DNA from: Nonomuraea cavernae | Lineage (GTDB): Bacteria > Actinomycetota > Actinomycetes > Streptosporangiales > Streptosporangiaceae | Direction: 5' to 3' | Assembly (NCBI RefSeq): GCF_014646355.1 | Contig: NZ_BMNH01000039.1 | Location: 606 to 58,425, forward strand | DNA: 57,820 nucleotides | Shown here: in pieces, positions 39,500 to 51,549 of the stretch | How the letters are laid out: each line of letters begins with the position of its first letter | Numbering within the stretch: position 1 is the first letter of the stretch | Position numbers and translations under genes: made by a program | The notes under the pieces: model-generated | The model's database searches: none | Told to the model about the DNA's origin: nothing | What the model saw: the letters and a program-made list of their open reading frames with translations, nothing else

Positions 39500-40366
39500 T
39501 CAAGCCTGCCGGGTGAGCATCATCACCGGGCAGGTCGCGGCCCGGACGATCTTCAGCGAGGTGTCACCGAGGAAGACCCGCCGCAGCGGCCCGCTGCCGC
39601 TCGACGCGCAGATGAGCAGTTCCCCGGACGGCCACGACGTCTCCGCGAGGGCCCGGGCCACGGTCCGCCCCTCCAGCACCTCGACCTCCACTCCGACGCG
39701 CCGCCGGTGCCCCCGGGCCGCCGCCTCGAGGTCGGCCACCGCCTGGTCGCGCAGCCGCGCCAGCATCTCCTCCTCGATCCTGACTCGCCGGCCGCTCCGG
39801 ACCACCAGCGTCACCAGCCGCAGCGGCACGCTCAGTGAGAGGGCCACCTTGGCGGCCGCCGTGACCGCCGCGTCCGCGCCCGCGCCGCGCCGGTAGGCGA
39901 CGGTGAGCCGGTCGAAGGCGGCGGGCGGATCCTCGGCGTAGCCGCGCGGCGCCAGCAGCACCGGCACGGACGAGGAGTGCAGCAACTGGTCGGCGGTGCT
40001 GCCGAGCGAGATCCGGCCGCGGGCGCCCTGCGGCGCCGAGCCGATCACGACCACGTCGGCTCCCCGCCCGCGGGCCAGCTCCACCAGCCCGCGTCCGCTG
40101 CCCTTGTCGGTCCGCACGACGTAGTCCACGCCGTCACCGGCCAGTTTGCGGGCCTGCGTGAGCGCGGCGGCGGCCTGCTCCTCGAGGTAGGCGCGCCACA
40201 CGGTCTCCTCGGCCTTGCCCGGCCCGGGGGCCGACCAGGCCGGCGGCTGCACGTACGCCACCGCCAGGCGCGCCCCGGTCTGGCGGGCCAGCAGCATGGC
40301 CAGGGTGAGCCCGTCACGTCCCCGCGGCTCGGGGATGAACCCGCTCAGCACGTACTCGAAGATCAT
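39500..40366 (-). CDS. Tandem universal stress protein (two UspA domains)
   Basis: The product is 288 aa from ATG 40366, which shares one base with the permease stop. The first UspA domain (residues ~1-135) ends with the ATP-binding pattern VVIGSAPQGARGRISLGSTADQL followed by SVPVLLAP. The second (~150-288) ends LICASSGSGPLRRVFLGDTSLKIV and CPVMML. ATP-binding UspA pairs are common in actinobacterial dormancy and low-oxygen regulons. Being last in the arginine-deiminase operon suggests an energy-stress role; that link is inference. Confidence 0.9.
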   Translation of the reverse strand: MIFEYVLSGFIPEPRGRDGLTLAMLLARQTGARLAVAYVQPPAWSAPGPGKAEETVWRAYLEEQAAAALTQARKLAGDGVDYVVRTDKGSGRGLVELARGRGADVVVIGSAPQGARGRISLGSTADQLLHSSSVPVLLAPRGYAEDPPAAFDRLTVAYRRGAGADAAVTAAAKVALSLSVPLRLVTLVVRSGRRVRIEEEMLARLRDQAVADLEAAARGHRRRVGVEVEVLEGRTVARALAETSWPSGELLICASSGSGPLRRVFLGDTSLKIVRAATCPVMMLTRQA

Positions 40367-41787
40367 CAGCGGACCTCGGTGTTCAGCCGCGAGTAGCGGA
40401 ATCCGTACAGGAAGTAGCAGGCGAGGCCGAGCAGCATCCAGAGGCCGAACGCGAGCCAGGTGACGCCGGCGAGTCCGGCCATCACGAGCACGCAGAAGAT
40501 CGCGCCGAGCACCGGCGTGAGAGGGAACAGCGGCGTGCGGAAACTGCGCGGCAGCTCCGGGCTGCGGTAGCGGAGCACGAGCACGCCGATGTTCACGATC
40601 GCGAACGCGAACAGCGTGCCGATGCTGGTGGCCTCGGCGAGCTGGCCGAGCGGCACCAGCCCGGCCAGCACGGAGATGAACACCGCGACGATGAGCGTGT
40701 TGGCGACCGGCACCTGGTGGCGCGGGTTCACCTTCTGGAACACGCGGGGGATCAGGCCGTCGCGGGACATGGCGAACAGGATCCGGGTCTGGCCGTAGAT
40801 GACGGTCAGCACCACGCTGGCGATCGCGATGACCGCGCCGAACGAGACGATGAGGCCCGCCCACGTCGAGCCCGTGGCGGCGTCCACGATCTGCGAGAGG
40901 CTGCCCTCGGTGCTCTCCGGATCGAACGAGGTCCACGGCATGGCGCCGACGGCGGCCACGGTCACGCCCACGTAGACGACCGTCACGATGACCAGCGACA
41001 GGAGGATCGCCAGCGGCAGGTCGCGCCGGGGGTTCTTGGCCTCCTCGCCCGCCGTGGAGGCGGCGTCGAAGCCGATGTAGGAGAAGAACACCTGGGAGGC
41101 GGCCGCCGTGATGCCGGCGATGCCGAGAGGCGCGAAGGGCGTGAAGTTCGCGGCCTGGAAGGCGGTGAAGGCCACCACGCAGAAGAACGCCAGCACGCCG
41201 ATCTTGATCAGCACGAAGACGGCGTTGGCCGTGGCGCTCTCGGAGGCGCCGCCCAGCAGCAGCCAGGTCGCCAGCGCCACGATGAGGATGGCCGTGAGAT
41301 TGATCACACCGCCGTCCTGGCCGGGGGAGCCGATGATCGCCGCGGGCAGCGTCCAGCCGAACAGGCTCCGCAGGAACGAGTTGAGGTACTGGCCCCAGCC
41401 GACGGCCACCGCCGCGACCGACACGGCGTACTCCAGCATCAGGCACCACCCGCAGACCCAGGCGACCAGCTCGCCCAGCGTCGCGTACGCGTAGGAGTAG
41501 GACGAGCCGGACACCGGGATCGTGCCGGCCAGCTCCGCGTACGACAGCGCGGAGAACAGCGCCGTGACGGCGGCGAGCAGGAACGACACCACGACCGCCG
41601 GACCGGCCTTCGGCACGGCCTGGCCCAGGATGACGAAGATGCCGGTGCCGAGCGTGGCGCCCACGCTGAACAGGGTCAGCTGCCACAGCGACATCGTGCG
41701 GCGCAGCTCACCGCCCTCGCCATGGCCGCCCTCCGCCACGATCTGGGCGGTGGGCTTGGTGCGGAAGAGCCGCTGGGCCAGTGTCAC
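40366..41787 (-). CDS. APC-family amino acid permease
   Basis: The product is 473 aa from GTG 41787 with about 12 membrane helices. The APC signature is VGATLGTGIFVILGQAV in helix 1, with SYSYAYATLGELVAW and FFSYIGFDAASTAGEEAKNPRRDLP, the latter typical of the cationic amino acid transporter (CAT) branch. Its place between carbamate kinase and a stress protein in the arc operon suggests arginine uptake or arginine/ornithine exchange, but it is not the usual ArcD. Stop and next start overlap by one base. Confidence 0.9.
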   Translation of the reverse strand: MTLAQRLFRTKPTAQIVAEGGHGEGGELRRTMSLWQLTLFSVGATLGTGIFVILGQAVPKAGPAVVVSFLLAAVTALFSALSYAELAGTIPVSGSSYSYAYATLGELVAWVCGWCLMLEYAVSVAAVAVGWGQYLNSFLRSLFGWTLPAAIIGSPGQDGGVINLTAILIVALATWLLLGGASESATANAVFVLIKIGVLAFFCVVAFTAFQAANFTPFAPLGIAGITAAASQVFFSYIGFDAASTAGEEAKNPRRDLPLAILLSLVIVTVVYVGVTVAAVGAMPWTSFDPESTEGSLSQIVDAATGSTWAGLIVSFGAVIAIASVVLTVIYGQTRILFAMSRDGLIPRVFQKVNPRHQVPVANTLIVAVFISVLAGLVPLGQLAEATSIGTLFAFAIVNIGVLVLRYRSPELPRSFRTPLFPLTPVLGAIFCVLVMAGLAGVTWLAFGLWMLLGLACYFLYGFRYSRLNTEVR

Positions 41788-41805
41788 GGTGAACCCCTTC
41801 CACGC

Positions 41806-42741
41806 CTAGAGCGTGCTGGTCAGCGGCCACCTGGCGTTGGGCGTGACGATCGTGCCCGCCGTGCCCTCCAGGATCTGCTCCGCCTGGTCGAGCCGGCCGA
41901 TCGCGGCCATGTCGCCGGTGGTCTCCACGAACCGGCAGACCGCCTCCACCTTCGGACCCATCGAGCCGGCCGGGAACTCCAGGTCGCGCAGCTCGTGCGG
42001 CGTGGTGTGGCCGATCTCGCTCTGCCGGGGCGTGCCGAAGTCACGCATCACCCGCGGCACGTCGGTCAGGATCAGGAACGCGTCGCAGTCGAGCGCCTCG
42101 GCCAGCATCGAGGCGGTCAGGTCCTTGTCGATGACCGCCTCGACGCCTGACAGGCGGCCGTGCTCGTCGCGGATCACGGGGACGCCCCCGCCGCCCGCGC
42201 AGATCACCACGACCTGCTCGCGCAGCATCCGGCGGATCAGCCGGGTCTCCACCACGCGTTGCGGCGCGGGGGAGGGGACGACACGCCGCCAGTACGGGCC
42301 GTCGGGCCTGACGGTCCAGCCGTGCTCGGTGGCCAGCTTCTCGGCCTCCACCTGGCCGTAGACCTGGCCGACGAACTTGGTGGGATGCTCGAAGGCCGGA
42401 TCGACCGCCGAGACGAGGGTCTGGGTGACCATGGCCAGGATCTGCCGGCCGGGCAGGGCGTTCTGCAGGGCCCGCAGCATCCAGTAGCCGATCATGCCCT
42501 GGGTCGCGGCGCCGAGCGAGTCGAGGGGGTAGGGGGCGCTCAGGCCGAGGTCGGCGGCGCTCTGCAGCGCCAGCATGCCGACCTGCGGGCCGTTGCCGTG
42601 GGTGATGATCAGCTCGTGTTTCTCCGCCAGCCTGGCGAGCGCCTTGGCCGAGAGCGCGACGCGGGCGATCTGGGTTTCGGCGTCAGGCTTCTGCCCGCGC
42701 TCCAGCACCGCGTTTCCGCCGAGCGCGACGATGACCCGCAT
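41806..42741 (-). CDS. arcC: Carbamate kinase
   Basis: The product is 311 aa from ATG 42741. Amino-acid-kinase family: MRVIVALGGNAVLERG, IITHGNGPQVGMLALQS, PLDSLGAATQGMIGYW, VICAGGGGVPVI, GVEAVIDKDLTASMLAE and AGSMGPKVEAVCRFVE. It transfers phosphate from carbamoyl phosphate to ADP, the ATP-yielding step of the arginine deiminase pathway. The enzyme needs carbamoyl phosphate from a catabolic ornithine carbamoyltransferase (ArcB), which is not encoded here. It follows arcA on the same strand. Confidence 0.95.
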   Translation of the reverse strand: MRVIVALGGNAVLERGQKPDAETQIARVALSAKALARLAEKHELIITHGNGPQVGMLALQSAADLGLSAPYPLDSLGAATQGMIGYWMLRALQNALPGRQILAMVTQTLVSAVDPAFEHPTKFVGQVYGQVEAEKLATEHGWTVRPDGPYWRRVVPSPAPQRVVETRLIRRMLREQVVVICAGGGGVPVIRDEHGRLSGVEAVIDKDLTASMLAEALDCDAFLILTDVPRVMRDFGTPRQSEIGHTTPHELRDLEFPAGSMGPKVEAVCRFVETTGDMAAIGRLDQAEQILEGTAGTIVTPNARWPLTSTL

Positions 42742-42799
42742 GCGGTCTCCTAGGGTTCGCGAGGTGTGAGGTGGCCGGGCGGCACGGGCCCGGAGGTCA

Positions 42800-44044
42800 T
42801 CAGATGCCGTCCCGTTCGAGCGGGCAGCTCATGCAGCGTGGCCCGCCACGGCCCCGGCCGAGCTCGCTGCCCCGGATCGTGATGACCTCGATGCCGTGGT
42901 CGCGCAGGTAGTTGTTGGTGGTCGTGTTGCGCTCGTAGGCGACGACCACGCCCGGCTCCACGGCCAGCACGTTGCAGCCGTCGTCCCACTGCTCGCGCTC
43001 GGCGGCGCGTACGTCCTGGGTGGGGGTGAGCACGGTGATCTCGTCCAGGCCGAGCGCGTGGGCGATGGCCCGGTGCATGTCCTCGGGGCGGTGGTCGGTG
43101 ACCTTCAGCTCCTTTTCGGTGTCGCCCGGCTCGATCGTGTAGGAGGGCAGCATGCCGAGCCCCGCGTACTTGGTGAACACGCCGACGTCGACCATGGTCA
43201 TCACGGTGTCGAGGTGCATGAACGCGCGGGCCTGCGGCATGTGCAGCGCGACGATCCTGCTGGCCGAGCCGGCCTGGAACAGGCGCTGGGCGAGCATCTC
43301 GACCGTCTGCGGCTGGGTGCGCTCGCTGATCCCGACGAGCGCCGCGCCGCGGCCGATGACCAGCACGTCGCCGCCCTCCAGCGTGGCCGGCGCGATCGCC
43401 TGACCCGGCAGCCAGATCCGGTAGCCGCCCGTCGTGGGCCGGCTGAAGCCGTCGGCGAAGGTGGGGTGGAACTCGTAGACGGCCTCCATGTTGACCGTCT
43501 CGCGCATCCGGGCCTTCTTCCTCATGGCGTTGATCGAGACGCCGTCGTAGACCCAGCAGGAGGTGTCGCGGGTGAACAGGTGGTTGGGCAGCGGCGGCAG
43601 CACGAAGTCGTCGTCGGCGAGCGTGTGGTAGGCGACCGACTTGGGCTCGCAGCCGGCGGCGAGCAGCTCGCGCTTGGTGATGCCGCCGGTCAGGTACATC
43701 TGCAGGGTGGCGGAGTCCATCGCGTCGAGCGTGTTGCGGATGCCGTCGACGGCCAGCGGGCCCATGAAGCGCTCGTCGATGCTCGCGTCGAGGATGTGCT
43801 TGCGGGCCTCTGGGATCTCGACGGTCTCGCGCAGAAGGTCGGCCAGCAGGTGGACCTCGACGCCGCGGTCGCGCAGCACCTGCTGGAACTCCTCGTGCTC
43901 CTCCATCGCCCGCTGCACCCACAGCACGTCGTCGAACAGGAACGCCTGGGCATTGGTCGGGGTGAGCCGCTTGAGTGCCAGATCGGGCTGGTGCAGGAGT
44001 ACCCGGCGAAGCGTGCCCACTTCGGAGTCGACGTGGAATGTCAT
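42800..44044 (-). CDS. arcA: Arginine deiminase
   Basis: The product is 414 aa from ATG 44044 (MTFHVDSEVGTLRRV, the normal family start); the longer in-frame start at 44176 adds sequence unlike the family. Guanidino-modifying motifs: LHQPDLALKRLTP, FMGPLAVDGIRN, PNHLFTRDTSCW, EGGDVLVIGRGAALVGISERT, MHLDTVMTMVD and the C-terminal nucleophile Cys in GGPRCMSCPLERD. It hydrolyses arginine to citrulline and ammonia. It is first of the operon arcA-arcC-permease-USP, with a recognisable promoter 139-166 bp upstream. Confidence 0.95.
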   Translation of the reverse strand: MTFHVDSEVGTLRRVLLHQPDLALKRLTPTNAQAFLFDDVLWVQRAMEEHEEFQQVLRDRGVEVHLLADLLRETVEIPEARKHILDASIDERFMGPLAVDGIRNTLDAMDSATLQMYLTGGITKRELLAAGCEPKSVAYHTLADDDFVLPPLPNHLFTRDTSCWVYDGVSINAMRKKARMRETVNMEAVYEFHPTFADGFSRPTTGGYRIWLPGQAIAPATLEGGDVLVIGRGAALVGISERTQPQTVEMLAQRLFQAGSASRIVALHMPQARAFMHLDTVMTMVDVGVFTKYAGLGMLPSYTIEPGDTEKELKVTDHRPEDMHRAIAHALGLDEITVLTPTQDVRAAEREQWDDGCNVLAVEPGVVVAYERNTTTNNYLRDHGIEVITIRGSELGRGRGGPRCMSCPLERDGI

Positions 44045-44182
44045 CACTCGTATATCCCCCCAGAACCGGCAAATGCACGCCACTGCCGGGGATGGGGGAC
44101 GCCGGCCGTCGATCCGTTCGAGCCGCACGTTTCGTGGGGCTGCCGGAGTCGTGCCCTGGTGAGGCGGGGCTGACACGAGGTG

Positions 44183-44210
44183 TTTTTACCTTTTAACCTG
44201 CTTTTGCCAA
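44183..44210 (-). promoter_or_regulatory. Candidate arcA promoter
   Basis: On the minus strand TTGGCA (44210-44205), a 16-bp spacer, and TAAAAA (44188-44183) precede arcA by about 140 nt. The stretch is strikingly A/T-rich for this genome. Confidence 0.5.
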
Positions 44211-44310
44211 TCGAGAAACGCCGACGCCTCCCGCTGCCGGCCGAGGCGGCGCCGGTCCTGTTGTGGCTGGTAGCCCCTGGTACTGTGTGTCCCGACCAGA
44301 CCCTTTAAGA

Positions 44311-44328
44311 CCCGTCCTGTGAGGCGGG
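44311..44328 (+). promoter_or_regulatory. PyrR RNA-binding hairpin in the pyr operon leader
   Basis: CCCGTCCTGTGAGGCGGG forms a short stem with the loop/bulge sequence UCCUGUGAGGC, which fits the PyrR binding-loop consensus UCCNGNGAGGY. It ends 19 nt before the pyrR ATG, next to the AGGTGG ribosome-binding site, and no antiterminator/terminator pair is seen. This layout suggests translational repression by UMP-bound PyrR, as described for mycobacteria, rather than Bacillus-style attenuation. Confidence 0.8.
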
Positions 44329-44347
44329 AAAGGTGGTGAGTTTACCC

Positions 44348-44893
44348 ATGTCCGAATCCAGGGCCGTGCTCGAAGGCCCGGACATCCATCGGGCGCTGAC
44401 CCGCATCGCGCACGAGATCCTCGAACGCACGAAGGGCGCGGACGAAGTCGTCCTCCTCGGCATCCCCACCCGCGGCGCCACCCTGGCCCGCCGGCTCGGT
44501 GACCGCATCGAGCGGTTCGAAGGCGTCAAGATCCCCGTCGGCTCGATCGACATCACGATGTACCGTGACGACCTCCGGCTCCGCCCCGCCCGCCCGCTCG
44601 GCCGCACCGAGCTGCCGCCCGACGGCATCGACGGCAAGACCGTCGTCCTGGTCGACGACGTCCTCTACTCCGGCCGCACCGTCCGGGCCGCGCTCGACGC
44701 GCTCAACGACCTCGGCCGCCCGACCGCCGTGCAACTCGCCACCCTGGTCGACCGGGGTCACCGCGAGCTGCCCATCCGCGCCGACTACGTCGGCAAGAAC
44801 CTCCCGACCGCCAAGAGCGAGAAGGTCAAGGTCTACCTCCAGGAGATCGACGGCCGCGACGCCGTCCTGCTCATGAAGGAGGGCGGCCGGTGA
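44348..44893 (+). CDS. pyrR: Bifunctional pyr operon regulator / uracil phosphoribosyltransferase
   Basis: The product is 181 aa from ATG 44348 (GTG 44333/44336 in frame would bury the Shine-Dalgarno AGGTGG). PyrR signatures: VLLGIPTRGATLARRLGDRI, GSIDITMYRDDL, the PRPP loop VVLVDDVLYSGRT and LVDRGHRELPIRADYVGKN. It binds the leader RNA hairpin when UMP is abundant and has weak UPRTase activity. First gene of the pyrimidine operon, overlapping pyrB by 4 nt. Confidence 0.95.
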   Translation: MSESRAVLEGPDIHRALTRIAHEILERTKGADEVVLLGIPTRGATLARRLGDRIERFEGVKIPVGSIDITMYRDDLRLRPARPLGRTELPPDGIDGKTVVLVDDVLYSGRTVRAALDALNDLGRPTAVQLATLVDRGHRELPIRADYVGKNLPTAKSEKVKVYLQEIDGRDAVLLMKEGGR

Positions 44894-45810
44894 ACCGTCA
44901 CCTCATCTCCGCCGGAGACCTCTCCAGGGACGACGCCCTGCTCATCCTCGACACCGCCGAGGAGCTGGCCAGGGTCTCGGAACGTTCCATCAAGAAGCTG
45001 CCCACCCTGCGCGGACGCACGGTGGTCAACCTGTTCTTCGAGGACTCCACCCGCACCCGCATCTCCTTCGAGGCGGCGGCCAAGCGGCTGTCGGCCGACG
45101 TGATCAACTTCTCCGCCAAGGGCTCCAGCGTCTCCAAGGGCGAGTCGCTCAAGGACACCGCGCTGACCCTGGAGGCCATGGGGGCCGACGCCGTCGTCAT
45201 CCGCCACAGCGCTTCCGGGGCCCCGCACCGGCTGGCCAACTGGGTGCACGGCAGTGTCGTCAACGCCGGAGACGGCACCCACGAGCACCCCACCCAGGCG
45301 CTGCTCGACGCCTTCTCGATGCGCCGCCGGCTCGGCGGGCTCGACGGACGCCGCGTCACCGTCGTCGGAGACGTGCTGCACAGCCGGGTCGCCCGGTCCA
45401 ACGTGCTGCTGCTGCACACGCTCGGCGCCCAGGTGACGCTGGTGGCCCCGCCGACCCTGCTGCCCGTCTCGGTCGACACCTGGCCGTGCGAGGTGTCCTA
45501 CGACCTCGACGCGGTGCTGCCCAAGTCCGACGTGGTGATGATGCTGCGGGTGCAGAAGGAACGGATGAACGCCGCCTTCTTCCCGAGCGAGCGCGAATAC
45601 TCACGCCGCTACGGCCTCGACCGCGACCGCTTCGCCAGGATGCCCGACGACGCCATCGTCATGCACCCCGGCCCGATGAACCGCGGCATGGAGATCGCCG
45701 CCGAGGTGGCCGACTCCGCGCGCTCGACGATCGTCGAGCAGGTCGCCAACGGCGTGACCATCCGCATGGCCGTCCTGTACCTGCTCCTCGGGGGAGAGAT
45801 CGCACAGTGA
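44890..45810 (+). CDS. pyrB: Aspartate carbamoyltransferase catalytic subunit
   Basis: The product is 306 aa from GTG 44890. Carbamoyl-phosphate loop FFEDSTRTRISFEAAAKRL, SSVSKGESLKDTALTLEAMGADAVVIRHSASGAPH (the latter specific to ATCase rather than OTCase), HPTQALLDAFSMRR and VMMLRVQKERM. It makes carbamoyl aspartate. No pyrI regulatory subunit is present. It should not be mistaken for the missing arcB. Confidence 0.95.
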   Translation: MNRHLISAGDLSRDDALLILDTAEELARVSERSIKKLPTLRGRTVVNLFFEDSTRTRISFEAAAKRLSADVINFSAKGSSVSKGESLKDTALTLEAMGADAVVIRHSASGAPHRLANWVHGSVVNAGDGTHEHPTQALLDAFSMRRRLGGLDGRRVTVVGDVLHSRVARSNVLLLHTLGAQVTLVAPPTLLPVSVDTWPCEVSYDLDAVLPKSDVVMMLRVQKERMNAAFFPSEREYSRRYGLDRDRFARMPDDAIVMHPGPMNRGMEIAAEVADSARSTIVEQVANGVTIRMAVLYLLLGGEIAQ

Positions 45811-47135
45811 GCGAGCACACCGAACACACCGGTGGCGAAGGAGACGCGTTGATCATCCGTGATGTCAGGATCCTCGGCGCGGAGCCCACCGACCTGCGCG
45901 TCGAGAACGGCCTGATCGCGGAGATCGGCCCGCAGCCGCCCGGCGGCCGGTCCGTCGACGGCGGCGGCGCGGTCGCCCTGCCCGGCCTCGTCGACCTCCA
46001 CACGCACCTGCGCGAGCCCGGCCGCGAGGACGCCGAGACCGTGCAGACCGGCACCCAGTCCGCCGCCCGCGGCGGCTACACCGCCGTGCACGCCATGGCC
46101 AACACCTCACCCGTCGCCGACACCGCCGGCGTGGTCGAGCAGGTGTGGCGGCTCGGCCTCGAGTTCGGCCACTGCGACGTGCAGCCGGTCGGCGCGGTCA
46201 CCGTCGGCCTGGAGGGCAGGCAGCTCGCCGAGCTCGGCGCGATGGCCGACTCCGCCGCCCGGGTCCGGGTCTTCTCCGACGACGGCAGGTGCGTCGACGA
46301 CGCGGTGCTCATGCGCCGCGCCCTGGAGTACGTCAAGGCGTTCGACGGCGTCGTCGCCCAGCACGCCCAGGAGCCCCGGCTCACCGAGGGCGCGCAGATG
46401 AACGAAGGCGTCGTCTCCGGCCGGCTCGGGCTGACCGGCTGGCCCGCGGTCGCCGAGGAGGCGATCATCGCCCGCGACTGCCTGCTCGCCGCGCACGTCG
46501 GCTCCCGGCTGCACATCTGCCACGTCTCCACGGCCGGCTCGGTCGAGATCATCCGCTGGGCCAAGTCCAAGGGCTGGAACATCACCGCCGAGGTCACCCC
46601 GCACCACCTGCTGCTCACCGACGATCTCGTCGAGCACTCCCCGGCCGGCGCCTACAACCCGATCTACAAGGTCAACCCGCCGCTGCGCACCCGCGCCGAC
46701 GTCGAGGCCGTGCGCGCGGCGCTGGCCGACGGCACGATCGACATCGTCGCCACCGACCACGCGCCCCACCCGGTCGAGGACAAGGAGACCGAGTGGTCGG
46801 CCGCCGCCATGGGCATGGTCGGCCTGGAGACCGCGCTCAGCGTCGTGCAGGAGGCCATGGTGGACACCGGGCTGCTCGACTGGGCGGGCGTCGCCCAGCG
46901 CATGTCGGTCGTGCCCGCCCGGATCGGCCGCCTGGCCGGCCACGGCCGGCCGATCGAGCCCGGAGCCCCGGCCAACCTCACCCTCTACGATCCGGCCGCC
47001 CGCACCCTGGTCGACCCCGCCGCCTTCGCCTCCAAGAGCCGCAACACCCCCTACGAGGGGATGACGCTGCCCGGGCGGGTAGTGGCGACGTTCCTGCGCG
47101 GCAAGCCCACAGTCCTCGAAGGGAAGCTCACGTGA
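45807..47135 (+). CDS. pyrC: Dihydroorotase (type I)
   Basis: The product is 442 aa from GTG 45807 (overlap with pyrB stop); the first ~15 residues are acidic and unconserved, so a later start such as TTG 45849 is possible. Amidohydrolase ligands: DLHTHLREPGREDAET, QHAQEPRLTEG, HICHVSTAGSVE and ATDHAPHP. The SDDGRCVDD segment places Asp where many relatives have carbamylated Lys, as in other actinobacterial enzymes. It cyclises carbamoyl aspartate. Confidence 0.95.
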   Translation: MSEHTEHTGGEGDALIIRDVRILGAEPTDLRVENGLIAEIGPQPPGGRSVDGGGAVALPGLVDLHTHLREPGREDAETVQTGTQSAARGGYTAVHAMANTSPVADTAGVVEQVWRLGLEFGHCDVQPVGAVTVGLEGRQLAELGAMADSAARVRVFSDDGRCVDDAVLMRRALEYVKAFDGVVAQHAQEPRLTEGAQMNEGVVSGRLGLTGWPAVAEEAIIARDCLLAAHVGSRLHICHVSTAGSVEIIRWAKSKGWNITAEVTPHHLLLTDDLVEHSPAGAYNPIYKVNPPLRTRADVEAVRAALADGTIDIVATDHAPHPVEDKETEWSAAAMGMVGLETALSVVQEAMVDTGLLDWAGVAQRMSVVPARIGRLAGHGRPIEPGAPANLTLYDPAARTLVDPAAFASKSRNTPYEGMTLPGRVVATFLRGKPTVLEGKLT

Positions 47136-48224
47136 CCGACGCGCTGCTCGTACTCGAAGACGGGCGGGTCTTCCACGGCACCCCCTACGGCGCGGAGGGT
47201 GAGACGTTCGGCGAGATGGTCTTCAACACCGGCATGACCGGCTACCAGGAGACCCTCACCGACCCGTCCTACCACCGCCAGATCGTCGCGATGACGGCCC
47301 CGCACATCGGCAACACCGGCGTCAACGACGAGGATGCCGAGTCGCGCCGCGTCTGGGTGGCCGGCTATGTGGTGCGCGAGCCGTCGCGCGTGGTCTCCAG
47401 CTGGCGGGCCACCGGCTCGCTCGGCGACTATCTCCAGGAGCAGGGCGTCGTCGGCATCGCCATCCCAGGCACCCGCGCCCTCACCCGCCACCTGCGCGAG
47501 CGCGGCGCCATGCGCGCCGGCATCTTCACGGCTCCCACCGAGCCGGTCGAGCACTTGGTCGAGCGCGTCCGCCGGGCGCCCCGCATGGAGGGCGCCGACC
47601 TGGCCGCCGAGGTGGCCACCACCGAGCCCTACGTGGTGCCGGCCATCGGCGCCAGGCGGTTCACGGTGGCGGCCGTCGACCTCGGCATCAAGGGGATGAC
47701 CCCGCACCGGATGGCCGAGCGCGGCTGCGAGGTGCACGTGCTGCCCGCCACCGCGACCTTCGACCAGATCATGGCCGTCGGGCCCGACGGCGTGTTCTTC
47801 TCCAACGGGCCGGGCGACCCGGCCACCGCCGACGTCTCGGCGCTGCGCGGCGTGCTGGAGGCCCGGGTGCCGTTCTTCGGCATCTGCTTCGGCAACCAGC
47901 TCTTCGGCCGCGCGCTCGGGCTGTCCACCTACAAGCTGCGCTACGGCCACCGCGGGGTCAACCAGCCGGTCCAGGACGTACGCACCGGCAAGGTGGAGAT
48001 CTCGGCCCACAACCACGGGTTCGCCGTCCAGGCGCCGCTCGACGGGCCGTTCGACACGCCCTTCGGTCAGGCCGAGGTGAGCCACGTCAACCTCAACGAC
48101 CGCTGCGTCGAGGGCCTGCGCCTGCTCGACGGGCGGGCGTTCAGCGTGCAATACCATCCCGAAGCCGCCGCCGGCCCCCATGACGCGGCCTATCTCTTCG
48201 ACGAGTTCTGCGAGGTCATGACCC

Positions 48225-48238
<14 letters not shown>
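47132..48238 (+). CDS. carA: Carbamoyl-phosphate synthase small (glutaminase) subunit
   Basis: The product is 368 aa from GTG 47132. N-terminal CarA domain (VFHGTPYGAEGETFGEMVFNTGMTGYQE) and class I amidotransferase domain with nucleophile Cys in FFGICFGNQLFG and the His/Glu pair in QYHPEAAAGP. GICFGNQ instead of the common GICLGHQ is an actinobacterial variation. It supplies ammonia from glutamine to CarB. In Streptomyces I recall a small PH-like gene between pyrC and carA; it is absent here, with a direct 4-nt overlap. Confidence 0.95.
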
Positions 48239-51512
<3,274 letters not shown>

Positions 51513-51549
51513 CTCCCACGGGAGGTGAACGAGACTGGCCGGCACACCT

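Noticed and set aside
44890..45810. Carbamoyltransferase considered as the missing arcB/ornithine carbamoyltransferase
   Set aside because: SKGESLKDTALTLEAMGAD and RHSASGAPH are aspartate carbamoyltransferase features, and the gene lies between pyrR and pyrC.
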